Positions 34,188 through 42,713 are shown, counted from the stretch's first letter. The stretch: DNA of 64,000 nt from Streptomyces sp. NBC_00461 (GCF_036013935.1 NZ_CP107902.1:7473001-7537000), one strand, 5' to 3'. The notes: generated from the sequence alone by a model not told the origin. Translations and numbers: made by a program.

Positions 34188-35558
34188 TCAGCCCGCCTGC
34201 TTCAGCAGCTCATTGGCCTTGGACTGGGCGTCCTTGACGGCCTGTTCGGGGCTCTTCTTGCCCTGCATGGCCAGCTGCACCTCGGCCACGATGGCGTTCT
34301 GCACGGCCGGGGAAAGGTTGGTCTGGTAGGCGGTGGTGGTCTTCAGCTGTTCGGCGACGAGCTTGCGGGCCTGGGAGAAGGGGTCGCTGCCGCTCACCTT
34401 CTGGAAGAACGGGTCGTTGAGCGAGGTGGTGGTCGTCGGGAAGATCACCACGTTCGGGTCCTTGCACCAGGCCGTCTGGTTCTCGGCGTTGGTGAGGAAC
34501 TCGGCGAACGACAGGGCCACCGGGGCGTGCTTGCTGGTCGCGGCGACCGATATGTACTGCGGGGCGGCCGTAGTGTGACCGAGCGCGTCGAAGGGCTGCT
34601 GGCCGACGCCCGTCCTGGCGTAGACCGACGGGCTGTTCTGCTTCACGAAGCGCACGAAGCTCGGGTTCGTCGAGCCGTAGGCGACCTTGCCCTGGCTGTA
34701 CAGCGTGGAGGGGTCGTTGCTGGAGGACAGCGAGTCCTTCGGCATGGCGCCTTCCTTGTACAGCTTCGCCATCCACGCGACCCACTGCGTGGTCCGCGGA
34801 TCGTCGGCGAAGACCGCGGACCTGCCGTCGGCGGACAGCGTCCTGATGTTCATCTGGTCGAAGTCGGCCGGGATCCGCCAGACCGGGTTGGCCATCGTCG
34901 CGTAGTACTTGCCCTTGCCCGCCTTGGCGATCTTCTCGTAGTCCGCGAAGAGCCCGAACAGGGTCGTCGGCGGCTTCGCGGGGTCGACCCCGGCCTTCTT
35001 CAGCAGGTCGGTGTTGTACGTCAGCAGGACGCCGCCGGTGTACCAGGGGAGCGTGGTGTGGATCGCCGAGCCCGAGGCGTCCTTGAATGTGCTGGACTTC
35101 CAGAACGCCGGGACGAACGGCTTGGCCACGTCGGGGTCCTTGGCGCCCAGGTTGAGCAGGTAGCCCGCCTTGGTGAGGGCGGTGGCCGTCTCGGCGTTGA
35201 GGTTGAGGACGTCCGGCAACGTACAGGCCTGGGCGTCGGCGACGGTGCGCTGGGTGAACGTGTTGTCGCCGGGATCGTCGATCCACTTGACCTTGGCGCC
35301 GGGGTGGGCCTTCTCGAAGTCGTCGATCACTCCGTTGAAGAAGTCACCGAAGTCTTTCTTCAGGTTGGTGGTCTGGAAGGTGATCTGGCCCTTGATGTCA
35401 CCCGTCAGTTCGCCGGAGCCGACGTTGCCCTTGTCGACCTTGCAGCCCCCGGCGGTGGAGTCCCCGCCACCGGATGTGCCGGACAGGCCGCAGCCGGCCG
35501 CCGTCAGTGTCAGTGTGATGATTCCCGCCACGGATGCGGTCAGTCTTCCAGCGCGCAT
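34188..35558 (-). CDS. Extracellular sugar-binding lipoprotein of the ABC importer
   Basis: This 456-aa protein is read from ATG 35558 with AGGAGGG five bases upstream, better than GTG 35564. The lipobox LTAAGC places the lipidated Cys at C23. The mature protein shows the SBP type 1 fold pattern: IDDFEKAHPGAKVKWIDDPG, PDVLNLNAETATALTKAGYL, LPWYTGGVLLTYNTDLLKKA and GKVAYGSTNP. This cluster-B-like sugar-binding family takes oligosaccharides. As the first gene of the importer operon, it lies 30 bp from the palindrome at 35588-35602. It would capture the oligosaccharide that the cytosolic hydrolases then degrade. Confidence 0.95.
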   Translation of the reverse strand: MRAGRLTASVAGIITLTLTAAGCGLSGTSGGGDSTAGGCKVDKGNVGSGELTGDIKGQITFQTTNLKKDFGDFFNGVIDDFEKAHPGAKVKWIDDPGDNTFTQRTVADAQACTLPDVLNLNAETATALTKAGYLLNLGAKDPDVAKPFVPAFWKSSTFKDASGSAIHTTLPWYTGGVLLTYNTDLLKKAGVDPAKPPTTLFGLFADYEKIAKAGKGKYYATMANPVWRIPADFDQMNIRTLSADGRSAVFADDPRTTQWVAWMAKLYKEGAMPKDSLSSSNDPSTLYSQGKVAYGSTNPSFVRFVKQNSPSVYARTGVGQQPFDALGHTTAAPQYISVAATSKHAPVALSFAEFLTNAENQTAWCKDPNVVIFPTTTTSLNDPFFQKVSGSDPFSQARKLVAEQLKTTTAYQTNLSPAVQNAIVAEVQLAMQGKKSPEQAVKDAQSKANELLKQAG

Positions 35559-35587
35559 GTCCACCCTCCTGGGACCAGCCGAGTGGC

Positions 35588-35602
35588 TGGTTCAATCAAC
35601 CA
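35588..35602. promoter_or_regulatory. Palindromic operator upstream of the importer operon
   Basis: TGGTTCAATCAACCA has perfect 5-bp arms (TGGTT/AACCA) around CAATC, 30-44 bp upstream of the binding-protein ATG. It is the clearest single-copy example of the locus motif. Confidence 0.75.
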
Positions 35603-35686
35603 ACTTCGACTCCGATTGATGAAAATGTGGACCAGAATTCATCGGAGGTCAATGGTTGCGGTGTTGCGTTTAGGTTCCGTCGGTGA

Positions 35687-36400
35687 TCAGTGGCGGTGTT
35701 CGTGGTCCGGGTGCGAGGGATCGCCGGGGTGCTCGTGTCCGGCGGCGTACACCACATCGGCCCGTGCCTGGTCGAACCAGTCGAAGAAGGCGCGGTGGCC
35801 CGCCGCCCGGCCGAGTTCGTGTGCGATGCCCTCGCGGGCCTGCTGGTACGGCAGGAAGTCCGCGGGTGCCGTCCTTCCGAACGGGTCCACCCCGCGCCGT
35901 AGCGCGTCCGGGGTCAGGTACCGGTCCCGGTTGCGCTCGTAGTAGTCCTGTACGGCGGCCTCGGGGACGTCCTGTTGCCGCTCCAGCTCGGCCAGCAGCA
36001 GGCGGGCGGCCGCCGAGTGGGCGAGGGTCGCGGCGACGATGCTGCCGAGGTCGGCGACGTCGGTGCCGGCGATGGCGAGCACGTGGGTCGGTGACACCTC
36101 CGGCGGTTGCTCCAGGCCGCGTTCCTCGCAGGCTCGTCTTGCGAGTTCGTCGGCGACTACCACCTGCGTGGCCCAGCGGCGTCGTTGGCGTTCGGCTTGG
36201 GGCGAGTGCGCGGCGGGGGGTGCCGTGTGCGGTTGTCTGGCGTCTGCCGCGCCGGCGTGGCTGGTCGCGCCCACGCGGCGAAGCCGCATATCGGCACTGC
36301 CCGCGCCCCTTTGGGGCGTTGTTGTGACGGTTTGCAGGAAAGCGTCCACGCGCTCTCTCGGGACCGCTTCGCCCTGTACGACGGCCGCGTGTCTTGTCAT
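35687..36400 (-). CDS. SurA-N/parvulin-like protein of unknown function with His-rich tail
   Basis: This 237-aa protein starts at ATG 36400 with GGAGGTGA upstream. It overlaps the GH38 stop by four bases (ATGA), so it is translated with the mannosidase. The order is a short N-terminal segment (HAAVVQGEAVPRERVDAFLQ), an Ala/Arg/Gly insert (~27-60) derived from the dispersed repeat, then helices with VVVADELARRACEERGL and VPEAAVQDYYERNRDRYLTP, the latter resembling the spacer of SurA/PpiC-type chaperones. No parvulin active domain is visible. The tail GHEHPGDPSHPDHEHRH could bind a divalent metal. GH38 enzymes need a metal (often Zn or Co), so a metal or folding helper is a possible role; that is inference. 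Confidence 0.7.
   Translation of the reverse strand: MTRHAAVVQGEAVPRERVDAFLQTVTTTPQRGAGSADMRLRRVGATSHAGAADARQPHTAPPAAHSPQAERQRRRWATQVVVADELARRACEERGLEQPPEVSPTHVLAIAGTDVADLGSIVAATLAHSAAARLLLAELERQQDVPEAAVQDYYERNRDRYLTPDALRRGVDPFGRTAPADFLPYQQAREGIAHELGRAAGHRAFFDWFDQARADVVYAAGHEHPGDPSHPDHEHRH
36225..36320. repeat. Dispersed Streptomyces repeat embedded in a coding region
   Basis: The stretch runs through GGCTGGTCGCGCCCACGCGG, then GAAGCCGCATATCG and CGCGCCCCTTTGGGGCG. It matches the intergenic repeat type at 18355-18430 in its ends, but lies within codons ~27-60 of the gene at 35687-36400 while keeping the frame open. Confidence 0.6.
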
Positions 36401-39400
36401 GGGGTCACCTCCAGTGCGATCGCCTGCGTGTAGGCGACCCGGCCATGGCAGGCGACCTTTGCCATCAGCCAGTACGAGCCCGGCGGCATCGCGCCTCCGT
36501 CCACGTCGATCCAGCGGTCCAGTTGCTCCCCGGCGGCCACCGTGAACCCCTGGCAGCCGGGGCCGACACCTGCCCACGTGCCCCAGGAGGACACGGCCCA
36601 CAGGGTGCCGTTCACCGGGCCGCGGGTGCGGTTGTGCAGGGTCACCGGGATCTGGGCCCGCTCGCCTCTGCGCACGGTGACCTTCTCAACTCCCAGATCC
36701 ACGACCAGAGTTGGACCAGGAACGGAGCCCGGCACCTCCAGGGCCACCACGTCCTCGTACGTCTGCCCCTCGTACGACAGCCGCGCCGCCAGCCAGTGCC
36801 GGCCGGGCGGGGCGTCGGGCGGAGGCGTCACCGTGACCTCGGTGAGCGTGAACCCGTTCGGGCCGAGTGCGTACGGCAGTTCGGCGGGCTCGGCGGACCA
36901 GCCGGGCGGGACGTCGATCCTCGCGGTGCCGGAGACGGGGGCGTCGGTCAGCTCCGAGGCGATCCGGACCGTCGCGGTGACAGGACCGCCGGAAGCGGTG
37001 AGCGTGGTCGGCGAGACATACACCGCGACCGGCATGTTGCCGCGCGGCGCCGGGCCGGAGTTGTGCAGCCAGTAGCGGGTGTGGACCGGCTGGGCGGGCT
37101 CGTGGGCGGCGACTTCGGGGCCGTACGGGAGCCTGGCGCCCTCGGGTGGCATGGCCAGCACGGTCGCCACCTCGAAGCCGGTCAGTCCCACGCCGAGCGC
37201 GCCCTGTGCGTCGGGTGCCAGCGCTTCCCCGGGTGTCTCCAGGACGTCCGCCCGGGCGCCCCGCACCCACTCCTTCGGGCCGCGCACCCGCGCCCGCACG
37301 GGACGTCCGTTGACTTCGTGCATCCGTACGACGACCCCGCGCCCGGGATCGGCGGGCGCCACGCTTCCCCGCGCGAGCGGCGAACCGGCCGGCTTGAGGG
37401 CGTCGAGCAGGACGGCACCCGCGGGTTCGACGTTCAGCAGGGCCAGTTCCCTCGGTAGATCGCCCGTGGACGCGGCACCCCGTATCCGCGCGGTCAGTGG
37501 ATGGTTGAACTCATGGCCGACACGCGGCAGTTGCTGCTGACGCCAGTCGCCCTCGCCGCCGACCACCGCGTACTCGAAGGTGTGGGACCAGCGTTGGAGC
37601 TGGAACGCCGAGCCGTCGGGGGCCGTGCGGCGGGGCGGGTCGACCCAGATGCCGGACGGCCAGCCCGTGCAGGAACGCATCAGCGACATGCAGAGGTCGC
37701 CCGAGGAGGTGACGACACAGCCGGGCGTGCCACGGTTGAGGACGGCGAAGCCGCGCCCGTCCCAGGCGTCGCCCGGCGGCAGCGCCTCTCCGCCGCCCGC
37801 CGCCGTGGCCGTGACGGTCGCGTCGTCCAGGTCGGCGATCAGCGCGTCGACCGCCTTCGCGTCGCCCTCGGCGTCGGTGCCCGCCACCACGAGCAGCGGC
37901 AGCCGTTCGAGGTCGCGCAGGTCGGCCCCGGGCACCCACTCCTCGCGCAGCCCGGCACGCGGCGCGACCCAGACGGCCGCCACGCCGGCCTCGGCGAGCC
38001 GGCGCCGCAGTTCGCGTCCGGCTGCCGGGTCCCAGCCGAGTGCCTCGGCGACCACGGAGTTGCGCTCCGGGCCGCCGACCGCGATCCGGATGTCGGGCAG
38101 GTTGGAGTCGACCTCCAGATCGCCGTAGCGCGGACCGCCGGCGATCGTCGAGGTCGCCGTGACGCCGGCGCGTACGAGGGCCGCCGCGAGCGGGGTGCCC
38201 AGTTCACCGGCCTCGTCCCAGGAGGCGTACACCAGCTCGGCGACACCGATCGACCGATGGCCGAGCAACGCGCCTGTGTCGTCCCGCAGTTCGACCCGTG
38301 CCGTCGACCCGAGCCCGAACCAGGTGTTGGCCGGGTTGTCCAGCGTCCAGGGGAACCGCTCACTGTCCACGTCGACGAACCCGAAACCGCGGCCGATCAC
38401 CGCGTCCGCCACCTCGTGCACCGGCAGTCCGCCCCGCACGTCGGAGGGCCAGCGGACCCGGATCAGCCGGTCCGCGCCGTCGTAGCCGTCGATGGTGGTG
38501 GTCACGTCGAGGCGCGGCACACCGGTCCAGAGGGTCAGACGCTGGGTGTACCGGAACAGCCCGAGGTCGGCCCTGACGGTGATGCGCGAGCCGGCGGGGG
38601 AGTGCTCGACCTCGACGTCCGCCCGCACATCCCGGCTCCGGGCGGCGGTGGTGCCGGTCGGGGTGAGGTGCCAGGGGCCCTCGCCGAACCGGGGGTGGCG
38701 CGCGTACTCCTCCTGCACGACCAGTTCGTTGCCGATGTCCCCGGCGCGCAGCAGTTCCCGGCCGCCCTCGGTGAGCGCGCGCAGGCTGCTGACGCCGCCG
38801 CCGCGCGCGGGGTCGACCGTCACCTCGTAGAACTCGTTGCGGACGGTCGCGCCCTCGCCGGGTGCCCACTCGGGTGCGGAGCCCTCGGAGAGGGGGAGCG
38901 TCGTGTATCCCATGCCGGGCAACTCGGGTACCACGACATGGAGTTGACCGTCCTCACGAACGGAGGGGAGACCGAGGGGCACGAGCCCCGGGTCGTCGAC
39001 CGTCAGCACGTCCCGCCGCTGCCAGGTCGCGGAGTTGAAGACCACCAGGTCGGTGCCGGTACCGGGCGTGACACGGTCGGCGAGGGCCTGCGTCGCGTCG
39101 GCGTGCACGGTCCGGGCGAGGTCGTGCAGCTCGCGCCAGCCGGTCAGCAGGTCGATGTAGACCTGGTCGGACTCGGAGCCCGTGATGGCGTCGTGGTGGG
39201 CGCCGTAGATCAGCTGCCGCCAGGCCTTGTCGAGTGCCGCGTCCGGATAGGGGTGCCCCGCGACGAGGGAGGCGAGCGTCGCCCAGGCCTCCGCGTCGGC
39301 GAGCAGCGTCTCGCCGTACCGCTGGGCCTGCTTGGTGTCGATGTAGGAGACGTCCTTGCCCGTGTAGACCGGGTTCATGTCCCGTGTCTGCGGGGAGGCC

Positions 39401-40620
39401 TTGCGTCCCTCGGCGTCGAGCTGGGCGCGGACGGCCGCGAAGAAGTCGCGCGGGATGCCGCTGACGAATCGCGGCCAGACATACCGCTCGTTCCAGTCGC
39501 GGTGGATGGCCATCACCCAGCGGCACGGCGGCGCGTAGTCCCCGCCGACCGGCAGCAGCACGTTGCGTGTGAGCGCGACCTTCTTCAGCCCCCGGAACAG
39601 CTTGAGCGCGGCCGCCTCCGCCTCGGGGAGGGTGGGCGCGTTGTCGATCGCCCATCCGGCGCCGTAGTGGTTGACCATGTAGGCCGTCAGCAGCCCGCGC
39701 CCCGACGGGGCGATCCAGCTGAACTCGGCCGGGAACTGCATCCGCTCGGGGTCGCGCGGCTCCTCGCCGAAGACCGACAGCGTGGGCCCCCACTGGTGGA
39801 ACGGGCCGCGCGCCCACGAGCTGGAAGTGACCCCGGCGTCCGCCATCAGCCCCGGGAACTGCGGATCGTGCCCGAACGCGTCCAGCTGCCAGGCCGTCTC
39901 CGGCGACGAGCCCATGATCCCGCGCTGGAAACCGTCGCCGTACAGCGCGTTGCGTACGGTCGCCTCGGCGCCGGTGAGGTTGGTGTTGGGCTCGTTGTAG
40001 GTGCCGCCCATGATCTCGACGCGGCCGGTGCGGATCAGCTCGCGCAGGAAGGCGCGCTCCTCCGGGAAGGAGTCCCAGTACGGCTTCAGGTAGTCGACCT
40101 CGGCCAGTACGAAGGTGTACGCGGGGTCGCGCCGGGCCAGGTCGCAGTGGGCGCGCACCAGGCTCATCCCGGACTGGCCGCGCGAGTCGAAGGTGCGGGC
40201 CGGCAGGCCGGTGGTGGCCGGGTCGTCGGCGACGTCCCAGGTCTCGGTGTAGGCGGCCTGCGTGTTCCACCAGACGGGGTCGTAGTGGAAGTGGCTGACC
40301 ATGAACATGGTCCAGCCGGGCTCGGCGGCGGTGAAGGGGACCGTGAGCCGCGCGGTGTGCGCGGGGTCCTCGGCGTCCTCGGCGGTGATCGTGACGTGGG
40401 TGCCCTCGCCGGGGGCGAGGTCGCCGGCCACGGGTATCTCGGCGCGGAGCGTGCCGTCGTCGCCCGTGGTCGCGACCGCCGTGCCCAGGACGCCCGGGCC
40501 GTCGACGGTGAGGCGGACCGGGCGGCCCGGGGTGTGGCTCAGTTCGACGGCCATCACCTGGTGCGGATGCTCGGTCGTCCCCACGAAGAGCTCGGTCGAC
40601 TCGGCAGAGGTGACGCGCAT
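36397..40620 (-). CDS. GH38 alpha-mannosidase, 1407 aa
   Basis: It starts at ATG 40620 with TAGGAGA upstream. A ~100-residue N-terminal beta-type segment precedes the GH38 domain: metal ligands H110-F-H112-Y-D114 in SHFHYDPVWW, then GGTYNEPNTNLTG, and the nucleophile D247 in AWQLDAFGHDPQFP. The middle region includes the three-helix-type segment YGAHHDAITGSESDQVY (~480), followed by the large C-terminal beta domains. NEW3-like beta repeats form the last ~250 residues (GEQLDRWIDVDGG, RRGERAQIPVTLHNRTRGPV). GH38 enzymes release alpha-linked mannose using Zn or Co. No signal peptide is present, so it acts on imported glycans. It is among the larger GH38 proteins. An operator lies 49 bp upstream. 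Confidence 0.95.
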   Translation of the reverse strand: MRVTSAESTELFVGTTEHPHQVMAVELSHTPGRPVRLTVDGPGVLGTAVATTGDDGTLRAEIPVAGDLAPGEGTHVTITAEDAEDPAHTARLTVPFTAAEPGWTMFMVSHFHYDPVWWNTQAAYTETWDVADDPATTGLPARTFDSRGQSGMSLVRAHCDLARRDPAYTFVLAEVDYLKPYWDSFPEERAFLRELIRTGRVEIMGGTYNEPNTNLTGAEATVRNALYGDGFQRGIMGSSPETAWQLDAFGHDPQFPGLMADAGVTSSSWARGPFHQWGPTLSVFGEEPRDPERMQFPAEFSWIAPSGRGLLTAYMVNHYGAGWAIDNAPTLPEAEAAALKLFRGLKKVALTRNVLLPVGGDYAPPCRWVMAIHRDWNERYVWPRFVSGIPRDFFAAVRAQLDAEGRKASPQTRDMNPVYTGKDVSYIDTKQAQRYGETLLADAEAWATLASLVAGHPYPDAALDKAWRQLIYGAHHDAITGSESDQVYIDLLTGWRELHDLARTVHADATQALADRVTPGTGTDLVVFNSATWQRRDVLTVDDPGLVPLGLPSVREDGQLHVVVPELPGMGYTTLPLSEGSAPEWAPGEGATVRNEFYEVTVDPARGGGVSSLRALTEGGRELLRAGDIGNELVVQEEYARHPRFGEGPWHLTPTGTTAARSRDVRADVEVEHSPAGSRITVRADLGLFRYTQRLTLWTGVPRLDVTTTIDGYDGADRLIRVRWPSDVRGGLPVHEVADAVIGRGFGFVDVDSERFPWTLDNPANTWFGLGSTARVELRDDTGALLGHRSIGVAELVYASWDEAGELGTPLAAALVRAGVTATSTIAGGPRYGDLEVDSNLPDIRIAVGGPERNSVVAEALGWDPAAGRELRRRLAEAGVAAVWVAPRAGLREEWVPGADLRDLERLPLLVVAGTDAEGDAKAVDALIADLDDATVTATAAGGGEALPPGDAWDGRGFAVLNRGTPGCVVTSSGDLCMSLMRSCTGWPSGIWVDPPRRTAPDGSAFQLQRWSHTFEYAVVGGEGDWRQQQLPRVGHEFNHPLTARIRGAASTGDLPRELALLNVEPAGAVLLDALKPAGSPLARGSVAPADPGRGVVVRMHEVNGRPVRARVRGPKEWVRGARADVLETPGEALAPDAQGALGVGLTGFEVATVLAMPPEGARLPYGPEVAAHEPAQPVHTRYWLHNSGPAPRGNMPVAVYVSPTTLTASGGPVTATVRIASELTDAPVSGTARIDVPPGWSAEPAELPYALGPNGFTLTEVTVTPPPDAPPGRHWLAARLSYEGQTYEDVVALEVPGSVPGPTLVVDLGVEKVTVRRGERAQIPVTLHNRTRGPVNGTLWAVSSWGTWAGVGPGCQGFTVAAGEQLDRWIDVDGGAMPPGSYWLMAKVACHGRVAYTQAIALEVTP

Positions 40621-40668
40621 GGGTCTCCTACGAGGATGCTCGGCGGAGCCCCATCCTGGCATCGCCGG

Positions 40669-40717
40669 GATGGTTCAAACAACCATCTTCACGTTTTCTC
40701 GGTGGTTCATCCATGCA
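40669..40717. promoter_or_regulatory. Tandem operator sites upstream of the GH38 gene
   Basis: GATGGTTCAAACAACCATC at 40669-40687 is a 19-bp palindrome with perfect 7-bp arms, the best copy in the window. A weaker TGGTTCATCCATGCA lies at 40703-40717, 32 bp on (about three helical turns). Both sit between the GH38 start and the RpiR stop. Confidence 0.75.
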
Positions 40718-40740
40718 GAGGCGTCTTGTTCGGAACTGCT

Positions 40741-41625
40741 TCACCTGGCCCGGCGCGACTTCACCGCATGCTGCGGGGTGATGTGGTCGGTCAGTGCCAG
40801 TGAGGCGCTCGCGCGCTGGTAGGAGAGCTGGGCGACCCGGACGTAGAGGCAGTCGACGAGCATCAGGACCGAGTGCCGGCCGCCGATGCTGCCGGTGCGG
40901 AAGCTGGTCTCCGAAGTGGCCGAGATCAGCCGGATGTCGGCGGCCCTGGCGAGCGGCGAACGCGGGTCCGTGGTGAGGGCGATCGTCGTGGCGCCCCGCT
41001 CCTTGGCCATTTCGAACGGTTCGAGCGTCTCGCGGGTCGCGCCGGAGTGCGAGATGCCGATGACCACGTCCGCAGGGGTGAGCAGGGCCGCGGAGGTGGC
41101 CGCGCCGTGCACCTCGGTCCAGCCGCGCACCGAGCAGCCGATGCGGAACAGCCGGGTCTCGGTCTCCTGGGCCACCGCGCCGCTGCCCCCGACGCCGTAC
41201 ACGTCGATGCGCCGCGCTCGGGCAAGGGCCTGGGCCGCGCGCTCGACCGCGTCCAGGTCGATGCGGTCGATGGTCTGCTGGATCGCCCGCAGGTCGGCGA
41301 CGCCGACGACCTGCACGACCCGCTCCAGGCTGTCGTCGGGCGAGATGTCGGTGTCGATCTCGGTGGAGCCCCACTCGGAGACCTCGCCCCGGCCGCGCTC
41401 CTGCGCCAGCTCGATCAGCAGATGCTGGTAGGAGTCGAGCCCGATGGCGCGGCAGAAGCGGGTCACCGTCGCCTGCGAGGTGCCGGTACGGCGGCCGAGC
41501 TCGGCGGCCGAGCAGTGGGTGACGGCGGCCGGATCCTCCAGGATCAGCTCGCCGACCTTCCGGAGGGATCCGGCCAGCCGGGGGAGCTCGGTGCGGATCA
41601 GTGTGGTGACGTCCGTCGAGGGCAT
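40741..41625 (-). CDS. RpiR/MurR-family transcriptional regulator with SIS domain
   Basis: This 294-aa protein has an N-terminal RpiR helix-turn-helix (about 1-80: AAELGRRTGTSQATVTRFCR, AIGLDSYQHLLIELAQ). The C-terminal SIS domain (about 125-260: RIDVYGVGGSGAVAQETETR, VVIGISHSGATRETLEPFEM) binds phosphosugars. RpiR regulators respond to sugar phosphates such as GlcNAc-6-P or MurNAc-6-P. Its position next to the SIS-protein gene and between GH38 and the kinase cluster makes it the likely owner of the TGGTTCAA-type operators. It is divergent from the SIS gene, with a 157-bp shared promoter region that includes an operator. Confidence 0.93.
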   Translation of the reverse strand: MPSTDVTTLIRTELPRLAGSLRKVGELILEDPAAVTHCSAAELGRRTGTSQATVTRFCRAIGLDSYQHLLIELAQERGRGEVSEWGSTEIDTDISPDDSLERVVQVVGVADLRAIQQTIDRIDLDAVERAAQALARARRIDVYGVGGSGAVAQETETRLFRIGCSVRGWTEVHGAATSAALLTPADVVIGISHSGATRETLEPFEMAKERGATTIALTTDPRSPLARAADIRLISATSETSFRTGSIGGRHSVLMLVDCLYVRVAQLSYQRASASLALTDHITPQHAVKSRRAR

Positions 41626-41710
41626 GAAGAGAAGGTATCAGCCACCCTTAGGGGTGCGGATTGAATACCAGGACCATAAAGCGGGTCACGTTCGTGCATT
41701 GCTCGCTGCA

Positions 41711-41768
41711 TGAACCATGTGATTTATTGATTCAGCTGTGGAGTCGGATGGGGTGGTTCAATCCACCA
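41711..41768. promoter_or_regulatory. Operator site in the RpiR/SIS divergent region
   Basis: TGGTTCAATCCACCA at 41754-41768 matches the 35588 site in 14 of 15 positions and lies 15-29 bp upstream of the SIS start, within its likely leader. A TGAACCA half-site is at 41711-41717, nearer the RpiR start. Confidence 0.7.
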
Positions 41769-41782
41769 GTGGGGAGTATCGC

Positions 41783-42547
41783 GTGTCCGTCGAGTCTGTG
41801 AGCGCCGAGGGCTTCGCGCGGGAGAGCCTGACCGTCCTCCAGCGCATCACCGAGTCCGCGCGCGAGGAGGTGGCGGCCGCCGCCGGGCTGATCGCCGACT
41901 GCATCCGCGCGGACGGCGTGATCCAGGCCTTCGGCACCGGCCACTCCCAGGCCATCGTCCTCGAACTCGCCGGCCGGGCGGGGGGCCTGGTCCCCACCAA
42001 CCGCCTCAGCATGGCCGACCTCGTCCTCTACGGCGGCGGCGACCCGAGCGTCCTCGACGACCCGCTCCTGGAGCGCAGCGAAGGCGTGGCCGAGCGGCTC
42101 TACCACCTCGCGGGCCCGAGCCCGCAGGACCTGTTCGTGATCATCTCCAACTCCGGCGTGAACAACGTGATCGTCGAGATGGCCCTGCATGCCAAGGAGC
42201 ACGGCCACCGCGTCCTCGCCATCACCTCCCTCACCCACACCCGGGCAGTCCCCGCCGGGCACCCGAGCGGCAAGAAGCTTGCCGACCTCGCCGACGTCGT
42301 CCTCGACAACCGGGCGCCACGCGGGGACGCGCTGCTGGAGCTTCCCGGCGGCGGCGCCGTGTGCGCCCTGTCGACGCTCACCGGGGTGATGCTGGTCCAG
42401 ATGGCGGTCGCCCAGGCGTCGAGGCTGCTCCTCGACTCCGGTGACCGCCCGCCCGTCTACGTCTCGGCGAACGTCCCCGGTGGGTTCGAGGGCAACCTGG
42501 AGCTGGAGAAGCGGTACGCCGGAAGGATTCGCCGCACCGCCAGCTGA
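41783..42547 (+). CDS. SIS-domain protein, UPF0309-like (amino-sugar phosphate processing)
   Basis: This 254-aa protein is read from GTG 41783 with GGGGAG six bases upstream. Two SIS-type segments are clear: VIQAFGTGHSQAIVLELAGR (about 45-65) and DLFVIISNSGVNNVIVEMAL (about 115-135), with TNRLSMADLVLYGG between them. It resembles the UPF0309 family of phosphosugar-binding proteins; relatives in Streptomyces have been linked to GlcNAc-6-phosphate metabolism (recollection, not verified here). The MurQ etherase signature is not evident. It would act on GlcNAc-6-P made by the kinase, or sense it. It is divergent from the RpiR gene and shares its operator region. Confidence 0.85.
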   Translation: MSVESVSAEGFARESLTVLQRITESAREEVAAAAGLIADCIRADGVIQAFGTGHSQAIVLELAGRAGGLVPTNRLSMADLVLYGGGDPSVLDDPLLERSEGVAERLYHLAGPSPQDLFVIISNSGVNNVIVEMALHAKEHGHRVLAITSLTHTRAVPAGHPSGKKLADLADVVLDNRAPRGDALLELPGGGAVCALSTLTGVMLVQMAVAQASRLLLDSGDRPPVYVSANVPGGFEGNLELEKRYAGRIRRTAS

Positions 42548-42713
42548 GGGCCGTGGCGGGCGCGGCTCGGTGCCCTGGCGGACGCGACGCCGCCCGATAT
42601 GTGTTCGATGTTGTGGTGTGGGTCACAGCGGGTCTAGGGTGAAAAAGCCTGGAGAACAACGCCCGGGCGGGCCGAACGGCGGCCCGCGACCGGGCCTGCT
42701 CCAGGTGAGGGAA

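Noticed and set aside
41783..42547. MurQ (MurNAc-6-P etherase)
   Set aside because: Only the generic SIS motifs are present; the MurQ signature and length (~300 aa) do not fit.
25646..42713. DasR (dre) sites controlling the amino-sugar genes
   Set aside because: I looked for ACTGGTCTAGACCAGT-like sequences in the intergenic gaps and saw none; the TGGTTCAA palindrome is different.
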